This document shows positions 8,193 through 16,878 of a stretch of DNA of 59,931 nt, piece by piece. A program made the translations under genes and the position numbers. The stretch's first letter is position 1. Every line of letters starts with the position of its first letter. The notes beneath the pieces are model-generated. The model was not told the DNA's origin. It saw only the letters and a list, made by a program, of their open reading frames with translations, and did no database searches. Origin of the DNA: an uncultured Muribaculaceae bacterium (GTDB lineage: Bacteria > Bacteroidota > Bacteroidia > Bacteroidales > Muribaculaceae); NCBI GenBank assembly GCA_910585755.1, contig CAJUFH010000013.1, forward strand, positions 1 through 59,931, read 5' to 3'.

Positions 8193-9659
8193 GTGATCAA
8201 GACAGTTACCGCGACAACGAAGCAACTGCTCAACGACAAGGCCTGGGCGCGCTGGACGGCGCTTATCCTTGTCGCTTCCATGATGTTCTTCGCCTACATG
8301 TTCGTCGACGTTATGTCGCCCCTCCAGTCGCTGATCGAGCAGCAGCGCGGCTGGACCCCCGAGGCTTTCGGCTATTACGCCGGGGCAGAGTATATCCTTA
8401 ACGTGTTCGGTTTCCTTATTCTCGCCGGAATCATTCTCGACAAGATGGGGATTCGCTTTACCGGCACCCTGTCGGCCTCAGTGATGGTAATCGGAGCGTG
8501 CATCAAGCTGTACGCGATTTCCGACGGCTTCCAGGGGACGGCTCTGGAGCAGTGGCTCGGTTCCTGGTGGATCGAGATGCCCGGAAGCGCCAAGCTCGCC
8601 GCCCTCGGCTTCATGATTTTCGGCTGCGGCTGCGAAATGGCTGGTATCACCGTCAGCAAGACCCTCGCCAAATGGTTTGAAGGGAAGGAAATGGCTCTTG
8701 CGATGGGTCTGGAAATGGCGATAGCCCGCGTCGGTGTGTTCGCGATATTCTCCATCTCCCCGCGTCTGGCGGAGTGGATGGGCAAGAACGACCCGACGGT
8801 TGTAATCCCCGTTGGATTCTGCACCGCCCTGCTTTTCATCGGCCTGATCTGCTATATCGTCTTCACCTTTATGGATACGCGCCTTGACCGCGAACTGGCT
8901 GCCGAGCGCAAGAATGTCAGCGGCGACGAGACCGCCGAGGAGGAGTTCAAGTTCTCTGATGTCGGCCGAATCCTCTCCAGCCAGCTTTTCTGGATTATCG
9001 CCCTGCTCTGCGTGCTCTACTATTCGGCAATCTTCCCGTTCCAGCGCTATGCGACCAACATGCTGCAATGCACGCTCGGGATGGACGCCACCCAGGCCGC
9101 CGACATATTCCGCTGGTTCCCGATCGGAGCCGCCGCCCTCACCCCGTTCCTCGGGATGTTCCTCGACTATAAGGGTAAAGGGGCCTCGATGCTTATCCTG
9201 GGCGCGATTCTGATGATCGGCTGCCACCTGACGTTCGCTCTCGTGCTGCCGGTCTATCCCGCCACATGGCTCGCGTTCGTCGCGATCATTGTTCTCGGGG
9301 TCAGCTTCTCGCTTGTTCCCGCGGCGCTCTGGCCCTCCGTGCCCAAGGTGATGGACAAGCGTTTCCTCGGCTCGGCCTACTCGCTGATTTTCTGGGTTCA
9401 GAATATCGGCCTCATGGCTTTCCCGATTCTTATCGGCAAAGTGCTCCAGGCATGCAACCCGGGCATCGATGACCCGATGAAATACAACTATACCGTACCG
9501 ATGCTGCTCTTCGCGTCTCTCGGGGCTCTGGCACTCGTATTCGGCATATGGCTCAGGATTCTCGATGCCAGAAAACACTACGGCCTCGAGCTTCCCAATA
9601 TCCGCTCCGACAAGGAGGCCGAGCTGATGTCTTCAGAAGGTATCGACAACGAACAATAA
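8193..9659 (+). CDS. MFS transporter
   Basis: Inner membrane permease of 488 residues with twelve predicted helices and a long central loop (about 235-250, charged, ERKNVSGDETAEEEF) between the two halves. The signature between helices 2 and 3 reads GIILDKMGIRFTGTL, the usual G-x3-D-x2-G-x-R pattern of the major facilitator superfamily. The substrate cannot be read from sequence. The start is a GTG; the next Met is inside the first helix, so GTG is preferred. Its stop codon overlaps the ATG of the BASS-like gene (TAATG), showing translational coupling. The proximity to malate dehydrogenase is suggestive but not proof of an organic acid substrate. Confidence 0.88.
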   Translation: MIKTVTATTKQLLNDKAWARWTALILVASMMFFAYMFVDVMSPLQSLIEQQRGWTPEAFGYYAGAEYILNVFGFLILAGIILDKMGIRFTGTLSASVMVIGACIKLYAISDGFQGTALEQWLGSWWIEMPGSAKLAALGFMIFGCGCEMAGITVSKTLAKWFEGKEMALAMGLEMAIARVGVFAIFSISPRLAEWMGKNDPTVVIPVGFCTALLFIGLICYIVFTFMDTRLDRELAAERKNVSGDETAEEEFKFSDVGRILSSQLFWIIALLCVLYYSAIFPFQRYATNMLQCTLGMDATQAADIFRWFPIGAAALTPFLGMFLDYKGKGASMLILGAILMIGCHLTFALVLPVYPATWLAFVAIIVLGVSFSLVPAALWPSVPKVMDKRFLGSAYSLIFWVQNIGLMAFPILIGKVLQACNPGIDDPMKYNYTVPMLLFASLGALALVFGIWLRILDARKHYGLELPNIRSDKEAELMSSEGIDNEQ

Positions 9660-10579
9660 TGAGCCTTTCGACATTCCGTCAACGAATCAAGCCGTGGATG
9701 CTCCCGATAGCGATGTTGCTCGGGATTCTGTTCCACGAAAGCATAGGTCAGGTAGCGTTTCTCTCGCGCTACCTGATTTTCACTATGCTCCTGATCACAT
9801 ACTGCCGCCTGAAGGTCTCGGACTTCCACATCGGCCGTTACATATGGCTGCTGCTCGCGGTGCAACTCGGGGGCGCTGTCGGGGTATATCTGCTCCTAAG
9901 CCCTATTGACAACGTCATCGCCCAGGGGGCGTTCATATGCGTTTTCTGCCCGACGGCAACAGCGGCACCGGTGATAACGGGGATGCTGGGCGGATCGGTA
10001 GGCCGGGTCGCGGTCTATTCTCTGTTTTCCCACGTCAGTGTCGCGTTCCTGGCGCCGCTGCTCCTGACGTGGGTCGGGGGAAGCGCCGGAGCCGGCATAG
10101 GCTTTGGCGAGTCGTTGCTGACGATAGCCCAGACAGTGCTTCCTCTGATTCTCGGCCCCCTGGCCGTAGCCGCGCTGATGGGCCGTTTCGCGCCGAAGGC
10201 GAAAGCCGCTGTCGCCAACCACCAGGGGCTGTCGTTCTATATCTGGGCGTTCGCCCTGCTGATTGTGGTCGGAAATTCAGTCAGCTTCCTGATGAAGGAA
10301 CCCGCCTCGGCCATGCCGCAGATTTTCCTGCTGGCGTTAGTGGCTCTGCTTGCCTGCTGCGCGCAGTTCTGGGCCGGGAGAAAAATCGGGGCGCGGTATG
10401 CCGACAAGATTTCCGGCGCGCAAAGTCTCGGACAAAAGAATACAGTCCTCGCGATATGGCTCGCCCTCACCTACCTAAACCCTCTCGCCTCAGCGGCCCC
10501 GGCGGCATACGTCGCCTGGCACAACACGATTAATTCCTATCAGATTTACCGTCAGTCGCGCCGCACCAAGAACATTTGA
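9659..10579 (+). CDS. BASS-like sodium symporter family transporter
   Basis: 306-residue membrane protein with nine or ten helices. It contains GAFICVFCPTATAAPVITGMLGG around residue 90-112, which matches the conserved helix break of the bile acid:sodium symporter (BASS) fold, and a second conserved patch near the end (LGQKNTVLAIWLALTYLNPLA). BASS proteins import organic anions with sodium. The start at the ATG overlapping the MFS stop gives a natural N-terminus; the frame open further upstream is a shadow of the MFS gene. The substrate is unknown. It is coupled to the MFS gene and followed after 103 bases by mdh. Confidence 0.75.
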   Translation: MSLSTFRQRIKPWMLPIAMLLGILFHESIGQVAFLSRYLIFTMLLITYCRLKVSDFHIGRYIWLLLAVQLGGAVGVYLLLSPIDNVIAQGAFICVFCPTATAAPVITGMLGGSVGRVAVYSLFSHVSVAFLAPLLLTWVGGSAGAGIGFGESLLTIAQTVLPLILGPLAVAALMGRFAPKAKAAVANHQGLSFYIWAFALLIVVGNSVSFLMKEPASAMPQIFLLALVALLACCAQFWAGRKIGARYADKISGAQSLGQKNTVLAIWLALTYLNPLASAAPAAYVAWHNTINSYQIYRQSRRTKNI

Positions 10580-10682
10580 CTCCCTTCGGATGTTACTAAT
10601 TGCGAATACGGGAATACTGACAGGATAGTATCATCCCTTATCGTATGCGTGATTAATAACGGTTAACCTAATTAATATTATT

Positions 10683-11684
10683 ATGAATTTTCTGACAACT
10701 GACAAACTTGTTATCGTGGGCGCTGCCGGCATGATCGGGTCCAATATGGCCCAGACAGCAATCATGATGGGGCTTACCCCGAACATCTGCCTCTATGACC
10801 CCTACGGCCCCGCGCTGGAAGGCGTCGCGGAGGAAATGCTTCACTGCGGTTTCGAGGGCCTTAACCTCACCTACACTACCGACGTGAAGGAAGCTCTCAC
10901 CGGTGCCAAGTATATCGTCAACTCGGGTGGCGCCGCCCGTAAGGCCGGCATGACGCGCGAGGACCTGCTTAAAGGTAACGCCGCGATCGCGGAGCAGTTC
11001 GGCAAGGACGTGCGCGCGTACTGCCCCGATGTCAAACACGTCACAGTCGTCTTCAACCCCGCTGACATAACCGGCTTGGTAACCCTGCTTTACTCCGGTC
11101 TGAAACCCTCGCAGGTAACCACCCTCGCCGCGCTCGACAGCACACGCCTGCGCAGCGAGCTCGCCAAATATTTCGGAATCCCCGCAGACGAAATCGTCAA
11201 CAGCCGCACTTACGGCGGCCATGGCGAGCAGATGGCTGTCTTTGAGTCCACCACCCTCGTCAACGGAAAGCCCCTTTCCGAAATCATCGGCACGGAAAAA
11301 CTGCCTGACAATGACTGGGAGGATATCAAGGTCAAAGTCGTTCAGGGCGGCAAGAACATCATCGACCTCCGCGGCCGTTCGTCGTTCCAGAGCCCGGCTT
11401 ACCTCAGCATCGAGATGATCGCCGCAGCCATGGGCGGGAAGCCGTTCCGCTGGCCTGCCGGAGTGTATGTCAACAACGACAAGTTCCAGCACATCATGAT
11501 GGCCATGGAGACCACCATCACCAAGGATGGCGTCAAGGTTATGCCTGTCAAGGGGACTCCCGCCGAAGAGGCCGCGCTTGAAAAGAGCTACGAGCACCTT
11601 TGCGCTCTCCGCAACGAGGTTATCTCGCTCGGCATCATGCCCCCCATCGACCAGTGGAAGAGCCTCAACCCCAACCTGGGCTGA
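10683..11684 (+). CDS. mdh: Malate dehydrogenase (Bacteroidetes subfamily)
   Basis: NAD-dependent oxidoreductase of 333 residues, expected to interconvert malate and oxaloacetate; in Bacteroidales this feeds the reductive branch to fumarate and succinate. The N-terminal Rossmann segment is LVIVGAAGMIGSNMA. The substrate loop contains ARKAGMTREDL with the usual Arg. The catalytic pair is visible as FNPADITG and YGGHGEQM (His about 180). The sequence differs from the classic proteobacterial enzyme and belongs to the lactate/malate dehydrogenase superfamily. It has its own leader of about 100 bases and is followed by two hairpins before the convergent nrdJ. Confidence 0.82.
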   Translation: MNFLTTDKLVIVGAAGMIGSNMAQTAIMMGLTPNICLYDPYGPALEGVAEEMLHCGFEGLNLTYTTDVKEALTGAKYIVNSGGAARKAGMTREDLLKGNAAIAEQFGKDVRAYCPDVKHVTVVFNPADITGLVTLLYSGLKPSQVTTLAALDSTRLRSELAKYFGIPADEIVNSRTYGGHGEQMAVFESTTLVNGKPLSEIIGTEKLPDNDWEDIKVKVVQGGKNIIDLRGRSSFQSPAYLSIEMIAAAMGGKPFRWPAGVYVNNDKFQHIMMAMETTITKDGVKVMPVKGTPAEEAALEKSYEHLCALRNEVISLGIMPPIDQWKSLNPNLG

Positions 11685-11705
11685 TCAAGGGTGAGTTGAG
11701 GGCGT

Positions 11706-11735
11706 GTCATAACGGCCCATCTGTGTCGTTATGAC
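11706..11735. terminator. Hairpin after mdh
   Basis: Nine-base perfect stem (GTCATAACG with CGTTATGAC) and a 12-base loop, just after mdh. There is no strong T-run, so it may only stabilise the 3' end ahead of the stronger hairpin next to it. Confidence 0.45.
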
Positions 11736-11760
11736 AGCACCCTCCCATCGGGTACGAAAA

Positions 11761-11789
11761 AGCGCTGTGTCATTTTGTGACACAGCGCT
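11761..11789. terminator. Bidirectional terminator between mdh and nrdJ
   Basis: Twelve-base perfect stem, AGCGCTGTGTCA paired with TGACACAGCGCT, loop TTTTG. It is flanked by A-rich sequence on the left and T-rich on the right, so it can end transcripts from both convergent genes. The stem differs by one base from the first 12 bases of the rho terminator stem at 33.2 kb. Confidence 0.75.
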
Positions 11790-11819
11790 AATTGTATATT
11801 TAAGGAATATTCAGGGGGT

Positions 11820-14360
11820 TCAGCCGCACTTGCTGGTGCCGCAGGAGGTGCAAATCAGGCAGCCCTCCTGATAGACGAGAGTCTCCTGGCCGCAGTTGGG
11901 ACATTTTTGTCCGGTCGCGGAAGTACCGTTGGGGAGGTATTTCTTCAGGGCACGCTCAACACCCATTTTCCAGGTATTGATGCTCTGGGAGTCAAGTTCG
12001 AGGCCGCCGACCAGCTTGAGGACCTGGTCGATAGGCATACCGTAGCGGAGCACGCCGGAAATCAGTTTGGCATAGTTCCAGTACTCGGGATTGAACTTGT
12101 CGGAGAGGCCTTCGATCGTGGTCTTGTAGCCGCGCTTGTTAACGAACTGGAAGTCGTAGCGCTTGGTCCCGTCGGGAGCGATTGCCTTGATAATCTTACC
12201 GTGACTGACGGATTTGGGGCAGAAAATACCGTCTTCGTCGTCGGCCAGGCCGGTGAAAATCTCGTACGGACGGCCATCGACCAGTCCGATGAAGGCAATC
12301 CATTTCTCCTTGTTGTTTTGGAAACGCACGACGTCGGCCTCAAGCTCGATCGGGCGCTTGATGACGTGCTGGGGAATCCCGACCGAGTCCTTCTCCTCCG
12401 GCTTCTTTTTCTCCATCGCGAGAAGCACGCCGGAACGGGAGCCGTCGCGGTACACGGTGCATCCTTTGCAGCCTGAACGCCAAGCCTCGACATACAGCTT
12501 GTTGACAAGCTCTTCTGAAACATCGCTGGGGAGGTTGATGGTAACGGAGATGGAGTGGTCGACCCATTTCTGGACGCGGCCCTGCATGCGGACCTTTTCG
12601 AGCCAGTCGACATCGTTGGAGGTCGCGCCGGCGTACGGCGAGCGGGCCACCAGAGCGTCAAGCTCCTCCTGCGAGTAGTCGTCTTTCACCTCCAGGCCGT
12701 TGATTTTCATCCAGTCAACGAATTTGGGATGGTAAACGACGTATTCCTCAAACGCGTCGCCGCTTTCGTCGACGTAATCGATGCGGACTTCGGGGTCCGA
12801 AGGATTGACCTTTCTGCGGCGCTTGTAGACAGGCATAAAGACTGGCTCGATGCCCGAGGTGGTGCGGGTCATAAGGCTTGTGGTCCCTGTCGGAGCGATT
12901 GTCAGGCAGGCGATATTGCGGCGGCCGGATTTCGCCATGCGCTCGCCCAGCGCGGGGTCAGCCTCGACAAGGCGCTTGATAAAGGGATTCTCCTTTTCGC
13001 GGTCAGCGTCGAACACCTCAAACGCTCCGCGCTCCTCGGCCATGACAACCGATGAATTGTATGCCGCGAGGGCGAGCTCGCGGTGAACCTTTTCAGAGAA
13101 CGCGGTAGCCTCTTCCGTGCCGTATTTCAGCCCGAGAGCGGCGAGCATATCCCCCTCGGCGGTAGTTCCGACACCCGTACGGCGCCCCATCAGGGTCTTG
13201 CGGCGGATTTTCTCCCAAAGGTGACGTTCCGGGCCTTTTACCTCGATGCTTTCGGGGTCCTCGTCGACTTTGTCGATGATACGGTCGATTTTCTCGGCCT
13301 CGAGGTCGATAATGTCGTCCATTATGCGCTGAGCCTTACCGACATGTCGGCGGAACAGCTCGAAATCAAACTCGGCCTTGTCTGTGAAGGGGTTCTTGAC
13401 GTAGGAATAGAGGTTGATGGCGAGGAGGCGGCAGGAGTCGTAAGGACACAGGGGGATTTCACCGCACGGATTGGTGGAGATAGTGCGGAAACCGAGGTCG
13501 GCATAACAGTCAGGCACCGATTCGCGGGTAATGGTGTCCCAGAAAAGCACACCCGGTTCGGCCGACTTCCACGCATTGTGGATAATCTTTCCCCAGAATT
13601 CCCGGGCGTTGATTTCCTTGACCACTTCGGGATTTTCGGAATCGACGGGGAACTGCTGACGGTAAGTGGTACCTTCGGTGGCGGCGCGCATGAAGTCGTC
13701 GTCGATACGCACCGAGACGTTCGCGCCCGTAACCTTTCCCTCGGTCATCTTGGCATCGACAAACGCCTCGCTGTCGGGATGCTTGACAGAAACCGTCAGC
13801 ATGAGCGCCCCGCGGCGTCCGTCCTGCGCGACCTCGCGGGTCGAGTTGGAGAAGCGCTCCATAAAGGGCACAAGGCCGGTTGAAGTGAGGGCGGAGTTTT
13901 TGACCGGTGAGCCTTTCGGGCGGATATGGCTGAGGTCGTGCCCTACCCCTCCGCGGCGCTTCATAAGCTGTACCTGCTCCTCGTCTATGCGGATGATACC
14001 GCCGTAAGAGTCGGGATGCCCGTCAAGGCCGATCACGAAGCAGTTGCTGAGCGAGCTGACCTGGAAGTTGTTGCCGATGCCAGTCATCGGGCTACCCTGG
14101 GGCACGATATAGTTGAAGTTCTTGAAATACGAGAACACCTCCTCGGTGCTCATCGGATTGGGATACTTGCTTTCAATGCGGGCGACTTCCGACGCGAGCC
14201 GCATATGCATGTCGTCAGGGGTCTTTTCGTAGATATTGCCGAAAGAGTCCTTTAAAGCGTACTTCGTAACCCAAACTCGGGCAGCGAGCTCGTCGCCGTT
14301 GAAGTATTTTAGAGTGGCCTCGTAAGCCTCCTCGTAGGTGTAGGTGGGTTTAGTTGACAC
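11820..14360 (-). CDS. nrdJ: Adenosylcobalamin-dependent ribonucleotide reductase (class II)
   Basis: Makes deoxyribonucleotides using a B12-derived radical, so it needs no oxygen. The 846-residue protein shows SNCFVIGLDGHPDSYGG (about 106-122), NPCGEIPLCPYDSCRLLAINL-like active-site loop near 310, and the phosphate-binding APTGTTSLM near 495. A C-terminal cysteine-rich tail has CPNCGQE and CTSCGTSKCG, which probably serves to re-reduce the active site. Length and motifs fit the Bacteroides enzyme. The start is a GTG, since no ATG fits the conserved N-terminal YTYEEA region. The promoter lies about 75 bases upstream, within a module shared with the GH18 gene. I see no cobalamin riboswitch in the short leader. 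Confidence 0.93.
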   Translation of the reverse strand: MSTKPTYTYEEAYEATLKYFNGDELAARVWVTKYALKDSFGNIYEKTPDDMHMRLASEVARIESKYPNPMSTEEVFSYFKNFNYIVPQGSPMTGIGNNFQVSSLSNCFVIGLDGHPDSYGGIIRIDEEQVQLMKRRGGVGHDLSHIRPKGSPVKNSALTSTGLVPFMERFSNSTREVAQDGRRGALMLTVSVKHPDSEAFVDAKMTEGKVTGANVSVRIDDDFMRAATEGTTYRQQFPVDSENPEVVKEINAREFWGKIIHNAWKSAEPGVLFWDTITRESVPDCYADLGFRTISTNPCGEIPLCPYDSCRLLAINLYSYVKNPFTDKAEFDFELFRRHVGKAQRIMDDIIDLEAEKIDRIIDKVDEDPESIEVKGPERHLWEKIRRKTLMGRRTGVGTTAEGDMLAALGLKYGTEEATAFSEKVHRELALAAYNSSVVMAEERGAFEVFDADREKENPFIKRLVEADPALGERMAKSGRRNIACLTIAPTGTTSLMTRTTSGIEPVFMPVYKRRRKVNPSDPEVRIDYVDESGDAFEEYVVYHPKFVDWMKINGLEVKDDYSQEELDALVARSPYAGATSNDVDWLEKVRMQGRVQKWVDHSISVTINLPSDVSEELVNKLYVEAWRSGCKGCTVYRDGSRSGVLLAMEKKKPEEKDSVGIPQHVIKRPIELEADVVRFQNNKEKWIAFIGLVDGRPYEIFTGLADDEDGIFCPKSVSHGKIIKAIAPDGTKRYDFQFVNKRGYKTTIEGLSDKFNPEYWNYAKLISGVLRYGMPIDQVLKLVGGLELDSQSINTWKMGVERALKKYLPNGTSATGQKCPNCGQETLVYQEGCLICTSCGTSKCG

Positions 14361-14435
14361 GGCAGTAGTATGTTACTGTATATTTGAGAGTTGATATATT
14401 GACAGTTTTGTGTGTGCGTCGCGGAAACGCGGTTG

Positions 14436-14466
14436 TAAAGTTCCCCATTTTTCGCGATATGGCAAA
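14436..14466 (-). promoter_or_regulatory. Putative nrdJ promoter in a repeated module
   Basis: On the minus strand, TTTG (plus 14463-14466) precedes GAACTTTA (plus 14436-14443; four of six consensus positions) by 19 bases. The surrounding 14435-14512 is repeated upstream of the GH18 gene, with GTAAAGTTC and ATAAGTTTTTT conserved at the two ends. The conserved sequence, more than the boxes alone, supports a promoter or operator. Confidence 0.45.
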
Positions 14467-14600
14467 GCGTCCCGTCGTATTTTTGACCGAATGTTGATAA
14501 GTTTTTTTGACAATCACGATAATGAGCCGAAGGGGAATGTTGCCTCAATCGGGAAACTGTCATAGAGCAGTTAACACCGATACTTTCCTCATACGCATAA

Positions 14601-14642
14601 CAGCCCGCACGGTTCCACATAAAAATAAATCCGCGCGGGCTG
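14601..14642 (-). terminator. Terminator-like hairpin after the GH18 gene
   Basis: CAGCCCGCACGG pairs with CCGCGCGGGCTG (11 of 12 pairs) across an 18-base AT-rich loop. It lies 28 bases past the GH18 stop. A T-run is missing on the minus strand, so intrinsic activity is uncertain. Confidence 0.5.
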
Positions 14643-14669
14643 TTGGAATCTCATCAAAAACACGGAATA

Positions 14670-15803
14670 CTAACGACCTGAGGCATTAGCTTCGCGGACA
14701 CGCTTAGTCACAAAGTCGGTAACCATATGACGCGTTTCGCCGCCGGGCGCGTCCGGCCTTACGAGGTCGCAAGAGTACTCCCACCAGAACACACCCCCGA
14801 AACCGGAGTCAAGAATCCAATCGACCTTGAGACCGAGCGAACGCTCTGTCTCGAGAGTCATGAATTCCGACCCGTCAGGAGAAATGAAGTAGGCGCTCTG
14901 AGCCGCGTCATCCCATTTTTCAGTCCACCCGCTTTCCAAGCAGGCAGGAAGTTCGGTATAGCCGCAATATCGTCCGAAATCCTTCAGAGACGAGCCTTCG
15001 GGCACAGGCTCAGAAGGCGCGACCCCCTTATAGTAAAACCCGTAGCTCGGAAGGCCGATATGTAGCTTCTCGGCAGGGAACATATTCCAATCCTCTTTGG
15101 CCGAACGCTTCATCTCAGGGAGCGGGGCGTTGTGGGAAGCGGCCTTTCCCCAGATGCCTCCACCCATATCGTAGTACATGATGTTAATCCAGTCCGCGTC
15201 GGCGACAAGGCGCGCGGCAACATCCGGCGGGTATTTTCTGTAATGATGGAGGGCGGTTGTTAGCCAGTACCTGCGGGCACCGGCAGAAAGAGAGTCGAGC
15301 GCATGGCGTATCTCGTGGATAAACGACGCGTGCAGCTCCTCGGTCACCGTATGCTCCCAGTCCAGCTCGATGCCGTCGTAGTCATACTTTTTGACGAAAT
15401 CGGCCATTACAGCCGCGAATTTACGGCTGCGATCGGCGTTGGGTGCAATCTCGACGAACTCCTGGCCAGGGAAAGAGCATAGGATTTTCCCACCATTGGC
15501 ATGCACGGTGGAAATCAGTTTCCGAATCGCCGACTCGTTATCATAACGATGAGAGCCTGAAACCTTCCCTATTACCTCCGCGATTGGCAGGTCAAAATCC
15601 GAGGGGGACCACTCGGGAGCCGCGTTCAGGTAAATGAAATCGAATTTTGCCAAATCCGCAGCGTCAATCGACGACTCGGAAAAGCGGGGCCCGACGGCAT
15701 ACGTCGCGTTTATCACCCGGCTTCCGGCGGCCAAGGCGCAAAGACCAACGGCCGAGAAGAGGACAGCCGCAACCACGGCTATCGCTTTGTTAAAATAAGT
15801 CAT
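14670..15803 (-). CDS. Secreted GH18-family (chitinase-like) hydrolase
   Basis: 377-residue exported protein. The signal peptide covers about residues 1-26 (MTYFNKAIAVVAAVLFSAVG, ending near ALA-AG). The catalytic motif of GH18, YDGIELDWE, contains the DxxDxDxE-type acidic cluster with Glu as proton donor. Downstream, INIMYYDMGG and LPSYGFYY are also typical of the family. Likely activity is hydrolysis of beta-1,4-N-acetylglucosamine links, either chitin-like glycans or N-glycans (endo-beta-GlcNAcase); the family does not separate these. I chose the ATG at the signal peptide; a GTG 15 codons earlier is possible. It has its own upstream module shared with nrdJ. Confidence 0.85.
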   Translation of the reverse strand: MTYFNKAIAVVAAVLFSAVGLCALAAGSRVINATYAVGPRFSESSIDAADLAKFDFIYLNAAPEWSPSDFDLPIAEVIGKVSGSHRYDNESAIRKLISTVHANGGKILCSFPGQEFVEIAPNADRSRKFAAVMADFVKKYDYDGIELDWEHTVTEELHASFIHEIRHALDSLSAGARRYWLTTALHHYRKYPPDVAARLVADADWINIMYYDMGGGIWGKAASHNAPLPEMKRSAKEDWNMFPAEKLHIGLPSYGFYYKGVAPSEPVPEGSSLKDFGRYCGYTELPACLESGWTEKWDDAAQSAYFISPDGSEFMTLETERSLGLKVDWILDSGFGGVFWWEYSCDLVRPDAPGGETRHMVTDFVTKRVREANASGR

Positions 15804-15873
15804 AATGCGTTGAGTGTTGGTTATGAAGTTACGGTCAGTAGTTGACACACAAGATATGGCGCTAAAGCAGGTG

Positions 15874-15905
15874 TAAAGTTCACCATTTCCTGTGATATAG
15901 CCAAA
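15874..15905 (-). promoter_or_regulatory. Putative GH18 promoter in a repeated module
   Basis: Minus strand TTTG (plus 15902-15905) lies 20 bases before GAACTTTA (plus 15874-15881). The whole segment 15873-15949 parallels the nrdJ upstream region, with 25 of 33 identical bases at one end and a near-identical ATAAGTTTTTTGACA at the other. The predicted leader is about 65 bases, like that of nrdJ. Confidence 0.45.
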
Positions 15906-15942
15906 TTATCGCAAAGTTTTTCCATTTAATGTCTATAAGTTT

Positions 15943-15974
15943 TTTGACATATCGAAGTACAAGCGCTATCTTCG
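15943..15974 (+). promoter_or_regulatory. Promoter of the nitroreductase gene
   Basis: TTTG at 15943-15946, 20-base spacer, TATCTTCG at 15967-15974 (one mismatch to TAnnTTTG). The start would be near 15981, 17 bases before the ATG. It overlaps the outer part of the module in front of the divergent GH18 gene, so the two may be controlled together. Confidence 0.6.
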
Positions 15975-15997
15975 CGTTATCGAAAACTGACAACTAT

Positions 15998-16753
15998 ATG
16001 ACAAAGGACATAATCGAATATTTCCCAAATCGCAGAACTATCCGGCGATATTCCGACCGGAAAGTCCCGGCGGAAATTATCGACCGGCTGCTGCTTGAAG
16101 CATCGCACGCGCCTACGACAGGCAACATGCAACTTTACAGCGTAATAGAAACCCGCGACAAAGAGGGGCTCCGCCGCCTCGCGCCCGCCCATTTCAACCA
16201 ACCGCAGGTAGAGGGGTGCCAGGTAGCGCTGACGTTCTGCGCCGATTTCAACCGGTTCAGCCGCTGGTGTGGGGAGCGCCGGGCGGAACCCTGCTACGAC
16301 AACCTTCAGTCTCTTACAGCGGCCGTAATCGACACTGTCGCTTTCGCCCAGCAGTTCAACACCCTCGCCGAACTCAACGGACTGGGGGTATGCTGGCTCG
16401 GCACGACAACGTACAACGCCAGGGAGATTGCCGACGCCCTTTCACTTCCGGAACTCGTTGTCCCTATAATAACGCTGACGGTCGGCTACCCCGCCGACAA
16501 CGGGGAGGATGTCGGCCGGCTGCCTCTCGAAGCGATTATCCACCGGGAGCGATACACACCTTACACAGCCGACAGAATCAACGAGCTGTATGCCGAAAAA
16601 GAAGGGCGCGAAGATTCGAAGTTTTACGTTAAAGAAAATTCCAAAGAAACTTTGGCCCAGGTGTTTACCGATATACGCTACCCCCGCGCCAACAACGAGG
16701 CCTTCTCTGAAAAGTTCCTCGCCTTCCTCCGCGAAAGCGGTTTTATAAAATAA
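15998..16753 (+). CDS. Nitroreductase family flavoprotein (NfsA-like)
   Basis: FMN-dependent NAD(P)H oxidoreductase of 251 residues. The N-terminal FMN phosphate loop reads RRTIRRYSDRKVP, followed by ASHAPTTGNMQLYSV, and the central part has GVCWLGTTTYN. A C-terminal helix-rich extension (about 195-251) wraps around the partner subunit in NfsA/FRP-type enzymes. Such enzymes reduce nitro compounds, quinones or flavin; the physiological substrate is unknown. The ATG at 15998 fits the promoter just upstream; the frame open further upstream lies within the promoter. It is followed by a strong hairpin. Confidence 0.88.
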   Translation: MTKDIIEYFPNRRTIRRYSDRKVPAEIIDRLLLEASHAPTTGNMQLYSVIETRDKEGLRRLAPAHFNQPQVEGCQVALTFCADFNRFSRWCGERRAEPCYDNLQSLTAAVIDTVAFAQQFNTLAELNGLGVCWLGTTTYNAREIADALSLPELVVPIITLTVGYPADNGEDVGRLPLEAIIHRERYTPYTADRINELYAEKEGREDSKFYVKENSKETLAQVFTDIRYPRANNEAFSEKFLAFLRESGFIK

Positions 16754-16760
16754 CTGAAAT

Positions 16761-16809
16761 CGCCCCCGTCCCGGATAAAAAAGCTGTATCAAAAACCGGG
16801 ACAGGGGCG
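16761..16809. terminator. Strong hairpin after the nitroreductase gene
   Basis: CGCCCCCGTCCCGG pairs perfectly in 13 of 14 positions with CCGGGACAGGGGCG across a 21-base A-rich loop. It separates the nitroreductase from the convergent secreted-protein gene and can act on both strands. Confidence 0.6.
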
Positions 16810-16878
16810 GATTAATCCGTTTAACAACAATATGTCTGCCGCTTCAGGGATACAGGGCGGCAACTCCGGGGACACGGT

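Noticed and set aside
14361..14440. Cobalamin riboswitch in front of nrdJ
   Set aside because: The predicted leader is only about 70 bases, and no B12-box-like conserved core was found.
14309..14620. 103-residue minus-strand frame upstream of nrdJ
   Set aside because: It overlaps the nrdJ start and the promoter module, has irregular composition and no family resemblance.
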